64,000 bases of DNA, taken from NCBI GenBank assembly GCA_041390905.1, contig JAWKPA010000015.1, positions 62,001 through 126,000 of the forward strand, given 5' to 3'. The notes below the pieces were generated by a model, which saw only the letters and a list, made by a program, of their open reading frames with translations, did not search any database and was not told where the DNA came from. The position numbers were made by a program, and so were the translations under genes. Of the stretch, positions 36,123 to 45,148 are shown in pieces. Origin of the DNA: JACKCD01 sp041390905. Lineage in GTDB: Bacteria; Chloroflexota; Anaerolineae; Promineifilales; Promineifilaceae. The first letter of the stretch is position 1, and the number at the start of each line of letters is the position of its first letter.

Positions 36123-37439
36123 TTAGTCGGTGCCATCCTGTGCAACCAACTGCTGCAAATCTGCCAAACTGGTGATGGGAGCCACCGCATCCAAAAACGC
36201 CCGCAGCGAGGAGCTTTGCGCCCGAAGCTGGCGCAGCAGTGGGCCGATGGGGTCACTGCCTGTGGCACCCGGCTGGTCGGCATAGGCACCATAAAAGGCG
36301 AAATACGCCTGGTTGAGCTTGCGAATTTGGTAGCCATTGGCAACAAACACCCGCCGCCGCGCCTCCATATACATCTCCGCCGCCTTGATTTCCCCACGCG
36401 CCAGCAGATCATCGGTCTGGATGCGGGTGGCGGCCATTTCGGCGCGAAAATCAAAGGGGGGCGGGGTGGGAGAAACGGCCGTTTCCCCCCCACTTACCTC
36501 ATCCCCCTCCACCACCTCCGGCGGCACAAAATCCGGGTAATACCGCGCAATCACCCGCTCTCCCACCTCCACATCCACCAGCGAAGCCACCGTTTCGTTG
36601 ATCGTCCGCAGCTCATTGCTGGTCAAATAGTTGTAGCCTAGCGGCTGCAAATTGAGCCAGTGGTGCGTCCATTCGTGCGCCGTTACCTCGGCCAGCCAGT
36701 TGATGCTGCTGGTTTCGGTAATCATGGCCGGGTAGGTTCCCAGCCCGCCAATGGGAACCACCAGGGCGGATTGGTTGAGCTGGGTATAAACGGCCGTTTC
36801 CATCTCATCCCACACCGCCGCATCCAGCCCATGCGCCAGCGATACCCCCTCCACCCGCTCAATCCGGTCGCGTGGCGATACAATCAGCAGGGACGGCAGC
36901 GGCGTCATCTGCATGAGCACCGGCGGCCAGGTGGTTCCGCCCAGTGTAAACCCTTCCTCGGCCAAAATCGCCGCCACCTGATCTTGCACAATCGCTTCGG
37001 CCAGCGTTTGCCGCTGGGCAATATCGGCGCGGGTTTGGTCGAGGGTGGTCTGGAGAACGGCCGTTTCTGCTCCCGGATCCACCACACTGGCATCCGTATA
37101 CACCCGCGCAATCTCCTGCTCCAGCCGGTTCGCCTCCGCAATCAGCTCCAAATAGCCCAATACAACCGCCCGCTGCTCATCTTCCGCTACAAACAGCTCC
37201 TCCTGCGCTAGCACCCCCTCTGCCTTAGCCGCATACGCCCCCGCCAGCCAGGCAGAAAAGTTAAAGCCGCGCTGTTGCACAATGGCTTGCAGCTGATAAG
37301 CAGGGTCGCCAAAGACCGGCCACTCTGGCCCCGTCAGCAGCACAAAAGCGGCAGTCAACAGCAGCAGCTTTAGCCCAAGCCACAGCCAGCGAATTCCCGG
37401 CAAATGTTTCGTAAGTAATATCATATGCGGCGGCATCAT
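36123..37439 (-). CDS. membrane-anchored HExxH protein
   Basis: About 438 residues. One N-terminal membrane helix (about 19-39) precedes a helical extracytoplasmic region. Then comes a metalloprotease-like motif, AEVTAHEWTHHWL (His255 and following), with LRTINETVASLVDVEVGERV as a likely helix carrying the third glutamate ligand. A Pro-rich segment and a C-terminal helical domain follow. I do not recognise the exact family. Start choice is uncertain: ATG at 37439, 37436 or 37424, none with a clear ribosome site. The 5' end lies 75 bases from the divergent epimerase start. Confidence 0.65.
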   Translation of the reverse strand: MMPPHMILLTKHLPGIRWLWLGLKLLLLTAAFVLLTGPEWPVFGDPAYQLQAIVQQRGFNFSAWLAGAYAAKAEGVLAQEELFVAEDEQRAVVLGYLELIAEANRLEQEIARVYTDASVVDPGAETAVLQTTLDQTRADIAQRQTLAEAIVQDQVAAILAEEGFTLGGTTWPPVLMQMTPLPSLLIVSPRDRIERVEGVSLAHGLDAAVWDEMETAVYTQLNQSALVVPIGGLGTYPAMITETSSINWLAEVTAHEWTHHWLNLQPLGYNYLTSNELRTINETVASLVDVEVGERVIARYYPDFVPPEVVEGDEVSGGETAVSPTPPPFDFRAEMAATRIQTDDLLARGEIKAAEMYMEARRRVFVANGYQIRKLNQAYFAFYGAYADQPGATGSDPIGPLLRQLRAQSSSLRAFLDAVAPITSLADLQQLVAQDGTD

Positions 37440-37514
37440 ATGCCCAGAATAAGAAGCTGGCAAATGACCTTCATCCTGCTTTTAGTTTCGCCATCAATAG
37501 GTTATGATCCCACC

Positions 37515-38456
37515 ATGCGTTTTTTAGTTACAGGCGGCGCGGGCTTTATTGGCTCTGCCCTCGCCAACAAACTTATTCAAGATGGGCATCATGTTCACGT
37601 GCTTGATGATTTGAGCAACGGCCAACAGGCGCGGCTGCACCCAGCCGTCACCTTTACCCAGGGCGATGTGGACAATATCCCGCTGCTGTGGTCGCTGCTC
37701 TATGACGTTGACTGCGTTTACCATCTGGCGGCGCGGGTCTCGGTGGCGCAATCCATCATGCACCCGCGTGACTACAACCGCGTCAACGTTGGCGGGGCGG
37801 TCAGCCTAATGGAAGCGATGCGCGACACGGGGGTGCGCCGGGTGGTGTTCACCTCCTCCGGCGCGGTCTATGGCTACCAGCCGCAGCAGCCCGTGCGCGA
37901 AGATGCCACCCCCCATCCCGACTCGCCTTACGCGGTGAGCAAATGGGCGGCCGAGCAATACATCCACACCATTGGCGCACTGTGGGGCATTGAAACGGTG
38001 GCACTGCGGATTTTTAACGCCTATGGGCCAAACCAAAGCTTGCCGCTGTCGCACGCGCCGGTCATTCCCCGCTTTTTGCAACAGGCACTCACGGGGGGGT
38101 CGGTGGTTATTTTTGACAACGGGGAACAAACGCGGGATTTTGTTTATGTGACGGATGTGGTGCAGGCGTTGTTGGTGGCAGCAACGGCCGTTAATGTCAA
38201 CCGCAGCAATATCAACATCGGTAGCGGCGTGGAGCTAAGCATGAAGGCTCTGGTGGATGAAGTGGAAACGGTAACGGGACGCTCCGTAAACCGCATTTAC
38301 AACCAGGAAAAGCAAGGCGGTGTGCCTCGCCTGGCGGCCGACATCAGCCGCGCCCGTGAACGACTACAGTTTGAGCCATCGGTAACGCTTGCCGAAGGGC
38401 TGCGCTGCATTTTGCAGGAAGATGCCCGTTTTGCGCCCGTCAAACGAGAGAAATAG
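37515..38456 (+). CDS. NAD-dependent sugar-nucleotide epimerase/dehydratase
   Basis: 313 residues of the extended short-chain dehydrogenase family. The NAD site is MRFLVTGGAGFIGSAL. VYHLAARVSVAQS, TSSGAVYG and SPYAVSKWAAEQY (the catalytic Tyr-x3-Lys) follow, then IFNAYGPNQ and RDFVYVTDVVQA. It fits the UDP-glucose 4-epimerase-like subgroup; the actual sugar cannot be told. ATG 37515 is chosen from the conserved start, although the frame is open further upstream. A strong hairpin follows the stop. Confidence 0.88.
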   Translation: MRFLVTGGAGFIGSALANKLIQDGHHVHVLDDLSNGQQARLHPAVTFTQGDVDNIPLLWSLLYDVDCVYHLAARVSVAQSIMHPRDYNRVNVGGAVSLMEAMRDTGVRRVVFTSSGAVYGYQPQQPVREDATPHPDSPYAVSKWAAEQYIHTIGALWGIETVALRIFNAYGPNQSLPLSHAPVIPRFLQQALTGGSVVIFDNGEQTRDFVYVTDVVQALLVAATAVNVNRSNINIGSGVELSMKALVDEVETVTGRSVNRIYNQEKQGGVPRLAADISRARERLQFEPSVTLAEGLRCILQEDARFAPVKREK

Positions 38457-38470
38457 CCCATTACAAAACA

Positions 38471-38500
38471 AAAAGCCGGAACTTACAAGTTCCGGCTTTT
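38471..38500. terminator. two-way terminator between the epimerase gene and tRNA-Leu
   Basis: AAAAGCCGGAACTT and AAGTTCCGGCTTTT form a near-perfect stem with A and T runs at its ends, suited to stop transcription from both sides. Confidence 0.88.
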
Positions 38501-38506
38501 CCGTGG

Positions 38507-38588
38507 TGCCCAGGAGAGGACTCGAACCTCCACGCCCATAGGGCATAGGCCCTCAACCTACCGCGTATGCCAATTCCGCCACCTGGGC
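38507..38588 (-). tRNA. tRNA-Leu (anticodon GAG)
   Basis: Read on the minus strand, GCCCAGG (38588-38582) pairs with CCTGGGC. The D arm is GCGGAATTGGCA. The anticodon stem is GTAGG/CCTAT with loop TTGAGGG, giving anticodon GAG for CUC codons. A short variable arm GCCC-TAT-GGGC marks a class II tRNA, and the T arm is GGAGG-TTCGAGT-CCTCT. The discriminator base is A. CCA is not encoded. Confidence 0.95.
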
Positions 38589-38600
38589 AATTCGAGCGGT

Positions 38601-38630
38601 ATTATAGCGCGATGTCGGTAAGACTGTCAA
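38601..38630 (-). promoter_or_regulatory. consensus promoter of tRNA-Leu
   Basis: On the minus strand, TTGACA (38630-38625), an 18-base spacer and TATAAT (38606-38601) are a perfect match to the sigma-70 consensus. The -10 box ends 12 bases before the mature tRNA 5' end. Confidence 0.88.
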
Positions 38631-38657
38631 TGTTTTGGAAACGTCGGGTTAGGGCAA

Positions 38658-38687
38658 TTGCATAAATTTGGTTGCCCCTTGTATACT
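38658..38687 (+). promoter_or_regulatory. promoter of recD2 with a very short leader
   Basis: TTGCAT (38658-38663), an 18-base spacer and TATACT (38682-38687). The predicted start, near 38694, is only about 5 bases before the ATG at 38699, and no Shine-Dalgarno sequence is present. The message may be leaderless. Confidence 0.55.
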
Positions 38688-38698
38688 GTTACAAGCGT

Positions 38699-40930
38699 AT
38701 GAGTAATGATTCACAGACCCAAATCAGCGGCTCGGTGGAGCGCGTTACCTATTACAATGAGGAAAATGGGTATTCGGTGATTCGGCTAAAGCCGGATTCG
38801 CGGGGAATGCTGCCGTTTAAGTATGCCAGCGACGGGCTGGTGACAGTGGTGGGCAATTTGCCGGAGCTACAGCCGGGGGAATGGGTGAAGCTGACGGGAA
38901 AGTGGGGCAGTCATCCGCGCCACGGCCGGCAGTTTCAGGTAGAGCTGTGCGAGAAATCTATGCCCGCGACGGTGGAGGGGATCAAGCGGTATTTGGGGTC
39001 GGGGATGATTCGCGGGGTGGGGCGGGTGATGGCCGAGCGCATTGTCAACCGCTTTGGGGCGGAGACGCTGGATGTGATTGACGAAAACCCTGAAAGGCTG
39101 CAAGAGGTGCTGGGAATTGGCAAGCAGCGGATTCGGGGGATTGTGAAAGCGTGGGCGGAGCAGCGGGCGATTCGGGATGTGATGGTGTTTTTGCAGGCGC
39201 ACGGGGTTTCGACGGGGCTGGCGGTGAAGATTTACAAGCAGTATGGGGATCAATCGCTGGCGGTGGTGCAGTCTACGCCTTACAAACTGGTGAATGATGT
39301 GGCCGGGATTGGTTTTATTACGGCTGACAAGATTGCGCGGGCGTTGGGGCTGGCGCATGATGACCCCAACCGGATTGAGGCGGGGATTGCCTATACGCTG
39401 AACCGGATGGCAGATGAGGGGCATGTGTATGTGCCGCAGACGGAGCTGGAGCCGCAGGCGTCGGAAATTTTGGGGGTGGCGGCGGAGCAGGTAACGGCCG
39501 TTATTGACCAGCTCACCAGCAACAACTTCATCCAGCGCGACACCCTCACCTATGAAATCAGCCAGCCCGACGCGATCAAAACGGTGCAGGAAGAAAAAGC
39601 TGTCTACCTGACCCCGTTTTTCTACTCCGAGGTGGGAGCCACCAAACGCATCCAGCAAATTATTAGCCATCCCACCAGCCGCTTGGCAAGCATCCGTAAC
39701 GGCCAATCTCCAATCTCCAATCTCCAATCCACTATAAATCTGGCCCCACAGCAGCTTGAGGCAATCAAAACGGCCGTTTCTCACAAAGTCACTGTGCTGA
39801 CCGGCGGGCCAGGAACCGGCAAGACAACCACTCTCCGCGCCCTGCTTGATTTGCTGGATCGTTACCACCACACCTATTTGCTGGCCTCCCCTACAGGCCG
39901 CGCCGCCAAGCGGCTGGCCGAGGCGACCGGGCGTGAGGCCAAAACGATCCACCGGCTGCTGGAGTTTAACCCCGGCGAAGGGTTTGGCCGCGACCAGAAC
40001 AACCTGCTGGATGCCGACATGATTATCATTGACGAAGCCTCGATGCTGGATTTGGTGCTGGCAAATACGCTGTTGAAGGCGGTGGGCAATGATAGCCATT
40101 TGCTGCTGGTGGGGGATGTGGATCAACTGCCGTCGGTGGGGGCGGGTGATGTGCTGCGGGATTTGATTGCTTCGGGAAAAACGGCCGTTATTCGCCTGCA
40201 AACCATCTTCCGCCAGGCAGCCGATTCGCTCATCATCCACAACGCCCACCGCATTAACCAAGGTCTCATGCCGGAAACGCCGCCGGAAGGCAAAGATTTC
40301 TTTATTTTTGTCAAGCCGGATATGGAAGAAACGGCCGAATTGCTGGTGGATATTGTGAAAAACCGGGTGCCGGACAAATTTCATCTCGACCCGCTGGACG
40401 ATATTCAGGTGCTGGCTCCGATGTACAACGGGCTGGTGGGTGTGACCCAGTTGAATGAGGCGTTGCAAGAGGCGTTGAACCCCGGAAACGGCCGTAAACC
40501 AGAGCGGCGGCTTGGCGGGCGTGTCTTTCGCGTGGGCGACAAGGTGATGCAGACAGTCAACAACTACGACAAAAACGTCTACAACGGCGACATCGGCCGC
40601 ATCGTTGGCCTGGATATTTTGCAACAAACCATAACCGTAAGCATTGACGGCAACCCGGTTGTTTATGACTTTTTGGAAGCGGATGAACTGGTTCACGCCT
40701 TTGCCATCAGCGTCCACAAGAGCCAGGGCGCGGAATACCCCTGCGTCGTGATCCCGATGGTGATGCAGCATTACATGATGCTACAGCGCAACTTGCTCTA
40801 TACGGCCGTTACCCGTGCCAAAAAGCTGGCAATTTTGGTGGGTACCCGCCGTGCCATCCACATTGCCGTCAAAAATGACAAAGTGACGCAGCGCCATACG
40901 GCGCTGGACTGGCGGCTGCAGCATCAATAG
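38699..40930 (+). CDS. recD2: RecD2-type SF1B DNA helicase
   Basis: 743 residues. An N-terminal OB-like domain (ISGSVERVTYYNEENGYSVIRLK) and helix-hairpin-helix repeats (YLGSGMIRGVGRVMAERIVNRFG, EVLGIGKQRIRGI) precede the motor: Walker A GGPGTGKTTT, DEASMLD, LVGDVDQLPSVGAGDVL, the SH3-like VGDKVMQTVNNYDKNVYNGDIG and AISVHKSQGAEYPCVVIP. This is the 5'-3' helicase found without RecBC and used in DNA repair. A translated CAATCTC repeat (QSPISNLQS, about 39709-39730) is inserted in the linker ahead of the motor domain. Confidence 0.92.
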   Translation: MSNDSQTQISGSVERVTYYNEENGYSVIRLKPDSRGMLPFKYASDGLVTVVGNLPELQPGEWVKLTGKWGSHPRHGRQFQVELCEKSMPATVEGIKRYLGSGMIRGVGRVMAERIVNRFGAETLDVIDENPERLQEVLGIGKQRIRGIVKAWAEQRAIRDVMVFLQAHGVSTGLAVKIYKQYGDQSLAVVQSTPYKLVNDVAGIGFITADKIARALGLAHDDPNRIEAGIAYTLNRMADEGHVYVPQTELEPQASEILGVAAEQVTAVIDQLTSNNFIQRDTLTYEISQPDAIKTVQEEKAVYLTPFFYSEVGATKRIQQIISHPTSRLASIRNGQSPISNLQSTINLAPQQLEAIKTAVSHKVTVLTGGPGTGKTTTLRALLDLLDRYHHTYLLASPTGRAAKRLAEATGREAKTIHRLLEFNPGEGFGRDQNNLLDADMIIIDEASMLDLVLANTLLKAVGNDSHLLLVGDVDQLPSVGAGDVLRDLIASGKTAVIRLQTIFRQAADSLIIHNAHRINQGLMPETPPEGKDFFIFVKPDMEETAELLVDIVKNRVPDKFHLDPLDDIQVLAPMYNGLVGVTQLNEALQEALNPGNGRKPERRLGGRVFRVGDKVMQTVNNYDKNVYNGDIGRIVGLDILQQTITVSIDGNPVVYDFLEADELVHAFAISVHKSQGAEYPCVVIPMVMQHYMMLQRNLLYTAVTRAKKLAILVGTRRAIHIAVKNDKVTQRHTALDWRLQHQ

Positions 40931-41226
40931 AGATTGGAGAAGGTTCACAATCTCTAATCTCTAATCTCCGGTTCCCTCCAATCTTCGCGTCTTTTTAACG
41001 TAAACGCTTCGTAAAAAAATAGGAACTGTATCAGAAACCATAGGCCATTTTAGGGGAATGGAGTATAATTTTCCCCATTCATGCGCCCCCCGTGCGTATG
41101 GTGTGCTAATAAAGCCGAAGTTTTATTGACGAGCTGATAGCCGTGGGAGCCTGACGAGTTTAGAGAAGCGTTCGCAACTGCAAGATTCCCTGATGCAATG
41201 GCGGTTCGCTTTTGCCACCAAGCAAC
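40931..41226 (+). other. spacer upstream of dnaG with a possible structured leader
   Basis: It starts with a GAGATTGG/CTAATCTC inverted repeat (40930-40970). A TATAAT box lies at 41064-41069 without a clear -35. From about 41077 to 41220 the sequence is GC-variable and free of long reading frames, with several short complementary segments, and leads to the dnaG ATG without a Shine-Dalgarno sequence. A small structured RNA or leader is possible, but I cannot assign a family. Confidence 0.3.
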
Positions 41227-43155
41227 ATGAGCGTTACGCAGGATATTAAAAGCCGATTAGATATTGTTGATATTGTGTCCGAACAAGTGCCGCTGCGTAA
41301 ATCGGGACACAATTACGCTGGCTTTTGTCCATTTCACTCTAACACCCGTACCCCTGCATTTTATGTTTTTCCCGAAACCCAGACGTGGCGCTGCTTTGGT
41401 GCCTGCGCCGACGGCGGCGATTTATTTACCTATGTGATGAAAAAAGAGGGGTGGGAATTCCGCGAAACGCTGGAATATTTGGCGCGGCGGGCGGGCGTGA
41501 CGCTGGACACGGCTCCCCCGGTGGACAAGGTGCAGCAAGCATTTGCCGACAAAATGGGCGATTTGCTGGGGGCAACGGCCGATTATTTTCACCAATTGCT
41601 GCTGTATGCGCCCCAGGCTGAATTGGCGCGGCGCTACGTGGCGCAGCGCGGGTTAACGGCCGAAACGCTGGCAGCCTTCCAGATTGGCTATGCCCTTGAT
41701 TCCTGGGATGCGTGCCGCTCTCATTTTACGGCGCAGGGGTACAGTGATGATGATTTACTCCAAGCCGGGCTGCTGACGGAAAACCCGGAAAAGGGGACGC
41801 GCTATGACCGTTTCCGCAACCGACTAATGTTTGCCATTCGTAATGTGGATGGGCAGGTTGTGGGGTTTGGCGCCCGCACATTGGAAAAAGATGGCATCCC
41901 CAAATATTTGAACTCGCCGCAGACGGCACTGTTTGACAAAAGCCATTTGCTCTATGGGCTGGATTTGGCGCGGCGGCAGGTGCGTGAGGCGCGGCAGGCG
42001 GTCATTGTTGAAGGGTACATGGATGTGATCCAGGCGCACCAGGCTGGGTTTGGCAATGTGGTGGCGCAAATGGGGACTGCTTTAACCGAACAGCAATTGC
42101 AACTGCTTAAGCGTTATACTAAGCGTTTTGTGTTAGCCTTGGATGCTGATGCAGCGGGGCAGAAGGCGACGCTGCGAAGTTTGCAGGTGGCGCGGGAGAC
42201 TTTGGACAAGGATTATGAGGTGCGGTTTGATGCCCAGGGGCTGGTGCGGCATGAGGCGCGGTTGAAGGCAGACATTCGCGTGGTGACGATGCCAGACGGG
42301 GAAGACCCTGACAGCATTATCCGGGCAGATGTGGCGCGGTGGCCGCTGTTGCTGGCGCAGGCGCGGCCGATTGTGGATTATGTGATTGACACGGCCACGG
42401 CCGATTTGGATATGACGGATGCCAAGGCAAAATCGGCCGTGGCGCAGCAGGTGCTGCCGCTGATTCTGGAAGTGGGCGACCCGGTGGAACGGGAACATTA
42501 CCGTCAATTGTTGGCGCGGGCGTTGCAGGTGGATGAGATGACGCTGCGGCAAATGCCGACAGCGCCGAATGGGCGACAGCCAGCGGCTCCGGTGGTGGGG
42601 CAAAAGCAGGTTGTGGCGAAGCCGGTGAGTGGTGGTGGGCGGAAAACGGCCGTTAATACCCGCGAAGCCAACTTCTTGCGCCACTGTCTGCAATACCCCC
42701 AGCTTTTAACCCAGGTAAACCAGCAGTTGCGCCGAACACGCCAGCCGGAACTGGGTGAAACGGATTTTATACAGGCTGAAGACCGGGCTTTGTTAGGACA
42801 AATGTACCAGCAACTTCGATATGGCGTGGTTGCCGTGCGCTCAGAACTGTGGGATAGTTCAGATGATGTTCTTCAAGAGCGAATAAAAACTTTGGAAAAA
42901 TTACCTCTGATTGCTGAATCCCAACTTGATCACTTGGTAGAGAAATTGGCCCATTCGGTGCTGGATTGGCGGTGTGACCGCATTAAGCAGCGCAACCGGG
43001 AACTGCAGCAGTTGCTGCGTATCCAGCGTGAAGAAGTGGCGGATCAGCGGGATTTTTATCAGCAGATTCTGGCGGGGAGCCAGGAATTGCAGCGAATTAA
43101 CCGGGCAAAAGAGGCGATGTCGGCGGTAGGTCGTCGGCGGGCTGAACAGGGTTAA
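41227..43155 (+). CDS. dnaG: DNA primase DnaG
   Basis: 642 residues. The zinc domain is CPFHSNTRTPAFYVFPETQ with CFGACADGGD, a His/Cys set with Cys-x3-Cys spacing. The TOPRIM core has QAVIVEGYMDVIQAHQAG (Glu) and LALDADAAGQKA (DxD). The C-terminal helical region probably binds DnaB. It makes RNA primers at the fork. ATG at 41227 gives MSVTQDIKSRLDIVDIVSE, the normal start. It is followed 51 bases later by rpoD, the classic macromolecular synthesis pairing of primase and primary sigma factor. Confidence 0.95.
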   Translation: MSVTQDIKSRLDIVDIVSEQVPLRKSGHNYAGFCPFHSNTRTPAFYVFPETQTWRCFGACADGGDLFTYVMKKEGWEFRETLEYLARRAGVTLDTAPPVDKVQQAFADKMGDLLGATADYFHQLLLYAPQAELARRYVAQRGLTAETLAAFQIGYALDSWDACRSHFTAQGYSDDDLLQAGLLTENPEKGTRYDRFRNRLMFAIRNVDGQVVGFGARTLEKDGIPKYLNSPQTALFDKSHLLYGLDLARRQVREARQAVIVEGYMDVIQAHQAGFGNVVAQMGTALTEQQLQLLKRYTKRFVLALDADAAGQKATLRSLQVARETLDKDYEVRFDAQGLVRHEARLKADIRVVTMPDGEDPDSIIRADVARWPLLLAQARPIVDYVIDTATADLDMTDAKAKSAVAQQVLPLILEVGDPVEREHYRQLLARALQVDEMTLRQMPTAPNGRQPAAPVVGQKQVVAKPVSGGGRKTAVNTREANFLRHCLQYPQLLTQVNQQLRRTRQPELGETDFIQAEDRALLGQMYQQLRYGVVAVRSELWDSSDDVLQERIKTLEKLPLIAESQLDHLVEKLAHSVLDWRCDRIKQRNRELQQLLRIQREEVADQRDFYQQILAGSQELQRINRAKEAMSAVGRRRAEQG

Positions 43156-43206
43156 ACGGCCGTTTGCCCAAATTATAAGATTGAACCTGATTTGAATGAG
43201 GGGCAT

Positions 43207-44883
43207 ATGCATCGAAATTCAAAAATTGAAGACGAAGATATTGAAGAAACCGACGAGATGGAAGAAGAAGGTGGTGGCCTCGATCTCGAGGAGCTCATCA
43301 AAAAAGCGCGTCGCTCGCGTGAAATTGATGAAGCCGATGTGCAGGCGATTTTAGCAACTGCCACCGAAGATGAAGCCGGGATGCTGTATGAGCGGTTGCA
43401 AAAGCTCAACATCCGCATCGTTTCCGATTCTGGTGAAACGGTTGACAACGATGATACTTCTAACCTGCTTGACATTGACGAAGATTTTGAAGAGAGTGAC
43501 GACGATGAAGATGATGATTACTTGAATGTTATTGTCGAAGACGACCCGGTACACACCTACTTAAAGGAAATTGGGCGCGTGCCGCTGCTGCTGCCAGAGC
43601 AGGAGATTTGGCTTTCGACACAGCTCTCCGCAGCCAACACGCTGGATCGCCACAACGCGGCTGAGGTTGGCCTGGAACAGGCAATGATTGCCAACTATGA
43701 GGAACTGCTGGGTGGCTGGGCGCAGTTGGAACAGGCGCGGATCAAGCTGGGTGTTGACCCGGTTCAGGTAGCGAAGCTGTTTGATGAGGCGCGTGAACTG
43801 CGGATTAGCTGGCAAGATATGCACCGTTCCTATTTGCGCGACTACTTAAATGAAGGGCGCTGGGGTCAGGATGAAGCGTGGATGGATTTGGCTGAGGGTG
43901 TGTTTGAGACCTTCAACGCCATCTATGTTCTCTCGGATGAGTTATCGGCTCAGGTGTTGGCGGCGTATGAGGAAAACGGCCGTTTTCCCGACGTCCAAAT
44001 CTTCACCGAATGGGTACACGACCACGCCGGCAGCCTCAGCTACAACGAATTCATGATCCGCGACTTGGCCGAAAGTGCCAAAGTCAGCCTCACCCGTGCC
44101 AACCTCCGTCTCGTTGTCAGCGTCGCCAAACGCTACATGGGGCGCGGCATTCACCTGCTCGACCTCGTTCAGGAAGGTAATGTCGGTCTGCTGCGTGCTG
44201 TTGAAAAGTTTGACCACACCAAAGGGTTCAAATTTAGCACCTATGCTACCTGGTGGATTCGCCAAGCTGTTAGCCGTGCAATTGCCGACCAGGCTCGCAC
44301 CATTCGCATCCCCGTTCACATGTTTGAGACCATCAACAAAATCGTCAAAAAGCAGCGTGAGCTAGTCCAACAGCTTGGGCATGAACCATCGGTTGAAGAG
44401 TTGGCCTTGGAACTGGACTTTATGACCCCCGAAGAAGCCGACAAGATCAAAGATGCCATCAAAGATGACCGACAAATTGACCCCATGCTTAACCGCAAAT
44501 GGCGGCAAGCCGTCAGCAAAATCCGCGATATTCTCCGCATTTCTATGGACCCGATGTCGCTGGAAACACCCGTTGGTAACAACGACGAAGCTACGGAATT
44601 TGGTGACTTTATCAAAGACGATAGCGTTGTTGAACCCGTTGATGCGGCCTCCAAAGAGCTGTTGCGCGAGCAAATTCGCAACGTCTTGGGTTTCCTTAGC
44701 GACCGCGAACGCGAAGTGTTGGAAATGCGCTTTGGTCTTAACGATGGCAAAGACCATACCCTTGAGGAAGTAGGCAAAAGCTTTGGCGTTACCCGTGAAC
44801 GCATCCGCCAAATTGAAGCCAAAGCCCTGCGCAAGCTTCGCCATCCCAGCCGCAGTAAATCGCTCCGCGATTACCTCAGCTAG
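43207..44883 (+). CDS. rpoD: primary RNA polymerase sigma factor
   Basis: 558 residues. A very acidic N-terminus (about 1-90) precedes region 1.2 (DPVHTYLKEIGRVPLL). Region 2 has LRLVVSVAKRYMGRGIHLLDLVQEGN, KFDHTKGFKFSTYATWWIRQA and RTIRIPVHM; region 3 follows. Region 4 has LSDREREVLEMRFGL, HTLEEVGKSFGVTRERIRQIEAKALRKLRHPSRS. These are the housekeeping sigma-70 signatures. ATG at 43207 follows GAGGGG closely; an in-frame TTG at 43192 is less likely. It is in an operon with dnaG and ends with a strong terminator. Confidence 0.95.
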   Translation: MHRNSKIEDEDIEETDEMEEEGGGLDLEELIKKARRSREIDEADVQAILATATEDEAGMLYERLQKLNIRIVSDSGETVDNDDTSNLLDIDEDFEESDDDEDDDYLNVIVEDDPVHTYLKEIGRVPLLLPEQEIWLSTQLSAANTLDRHNAAEVGLEQAMIANYEELLGGWAQLEQARIKLGVDPVQVAKLFDEARELRISWQDMHRSYLRDYLNEGRWGQDEAWMDLAEGVFETFNAIYVLSDELSAQVLAAYEENGRFPDVQIFTEWVHDHAGSLSYNEFMIRDLAESAKVSLTRANLRLVVSVAKRYMGRGIHLLDLVQEGNVGLLRAVEKFDHTKGFKFSTYATWWIRQAVSRAIADQARTIRIPVHMFETINKIVKKQRELVQQLGHEPSVEELALELDFMTPEEADKIKDAIKDDRQIDPMLNRKWRQAVSKIRDILRISMDPMSLETPVGNNDEATEFGDFIKDDSVVEPVDAASKELLREQIRNVLGFLSDREREVLEMRFGLNDGKDHTLEEVGKSFGVTRERIRQIEAKALRKLRHPSRSKSLRDYLS

Positions 44884-44910
44884 GTTATAACGCTCCTTTA
44901 CCGTACTTGA

Positions 44911-44940
44911 AAGCGCAAGGTAACTCCTTGCGCTTTTTTG
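44911..44940 (+). terminator. rho-independent terminator after rpoD
   Basis: AAGCGCAAGG, loop TAACT, CCTTGCGCTT, then a T run. It is a 10-bp perfect stem 28 bases after the stop codon. Confidence 0.93.
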
Positions 44941-45006
44941 TTATCTATCATTGTCCAAAATTCTAAAACTTGGTACTCTTTTGGCACGCTTACAAGCCAA
45001 TGCGTT

Positions 45007-45035
45007 TTGCTTGCATAAATTGCTTGTGATAAAAT
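45007..45035 (+). promoter_or_regulatory. likely promoter of the nuo operon
   Basis: TTGCTT (45007-45012), a 17-base spacer and TAAAAT (45030-45035). It lies in the 208-bp spacer after the rpoD terminator and about 114 bases before nuoA. Confidence 0.6.
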
Positions 45036-45148
45036 GCACATAGCCTTATGTAAGCGCAAATAGATGAAAATTTGTGTTTACCTGTGTAAAGCCTGGCCGC
45101 AAAAATGAAGAGGAAAAGGCTTTGCGTTATTGACCTCTGGGAAGAGAT

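Noticed and set aside
38867..40771. Minus-strand open frame of about 630 codons opposite recD2
   Set aside because: It is a shadow of recD2; its translation is His/Gln/Arg-rich and has no recognisable motif.
40931..41226. 6S RNA gene upstream of dnaG
   Set aside because: I could not find the closed long helix and central bubble expected of 6S RNA, so no family is assigned.
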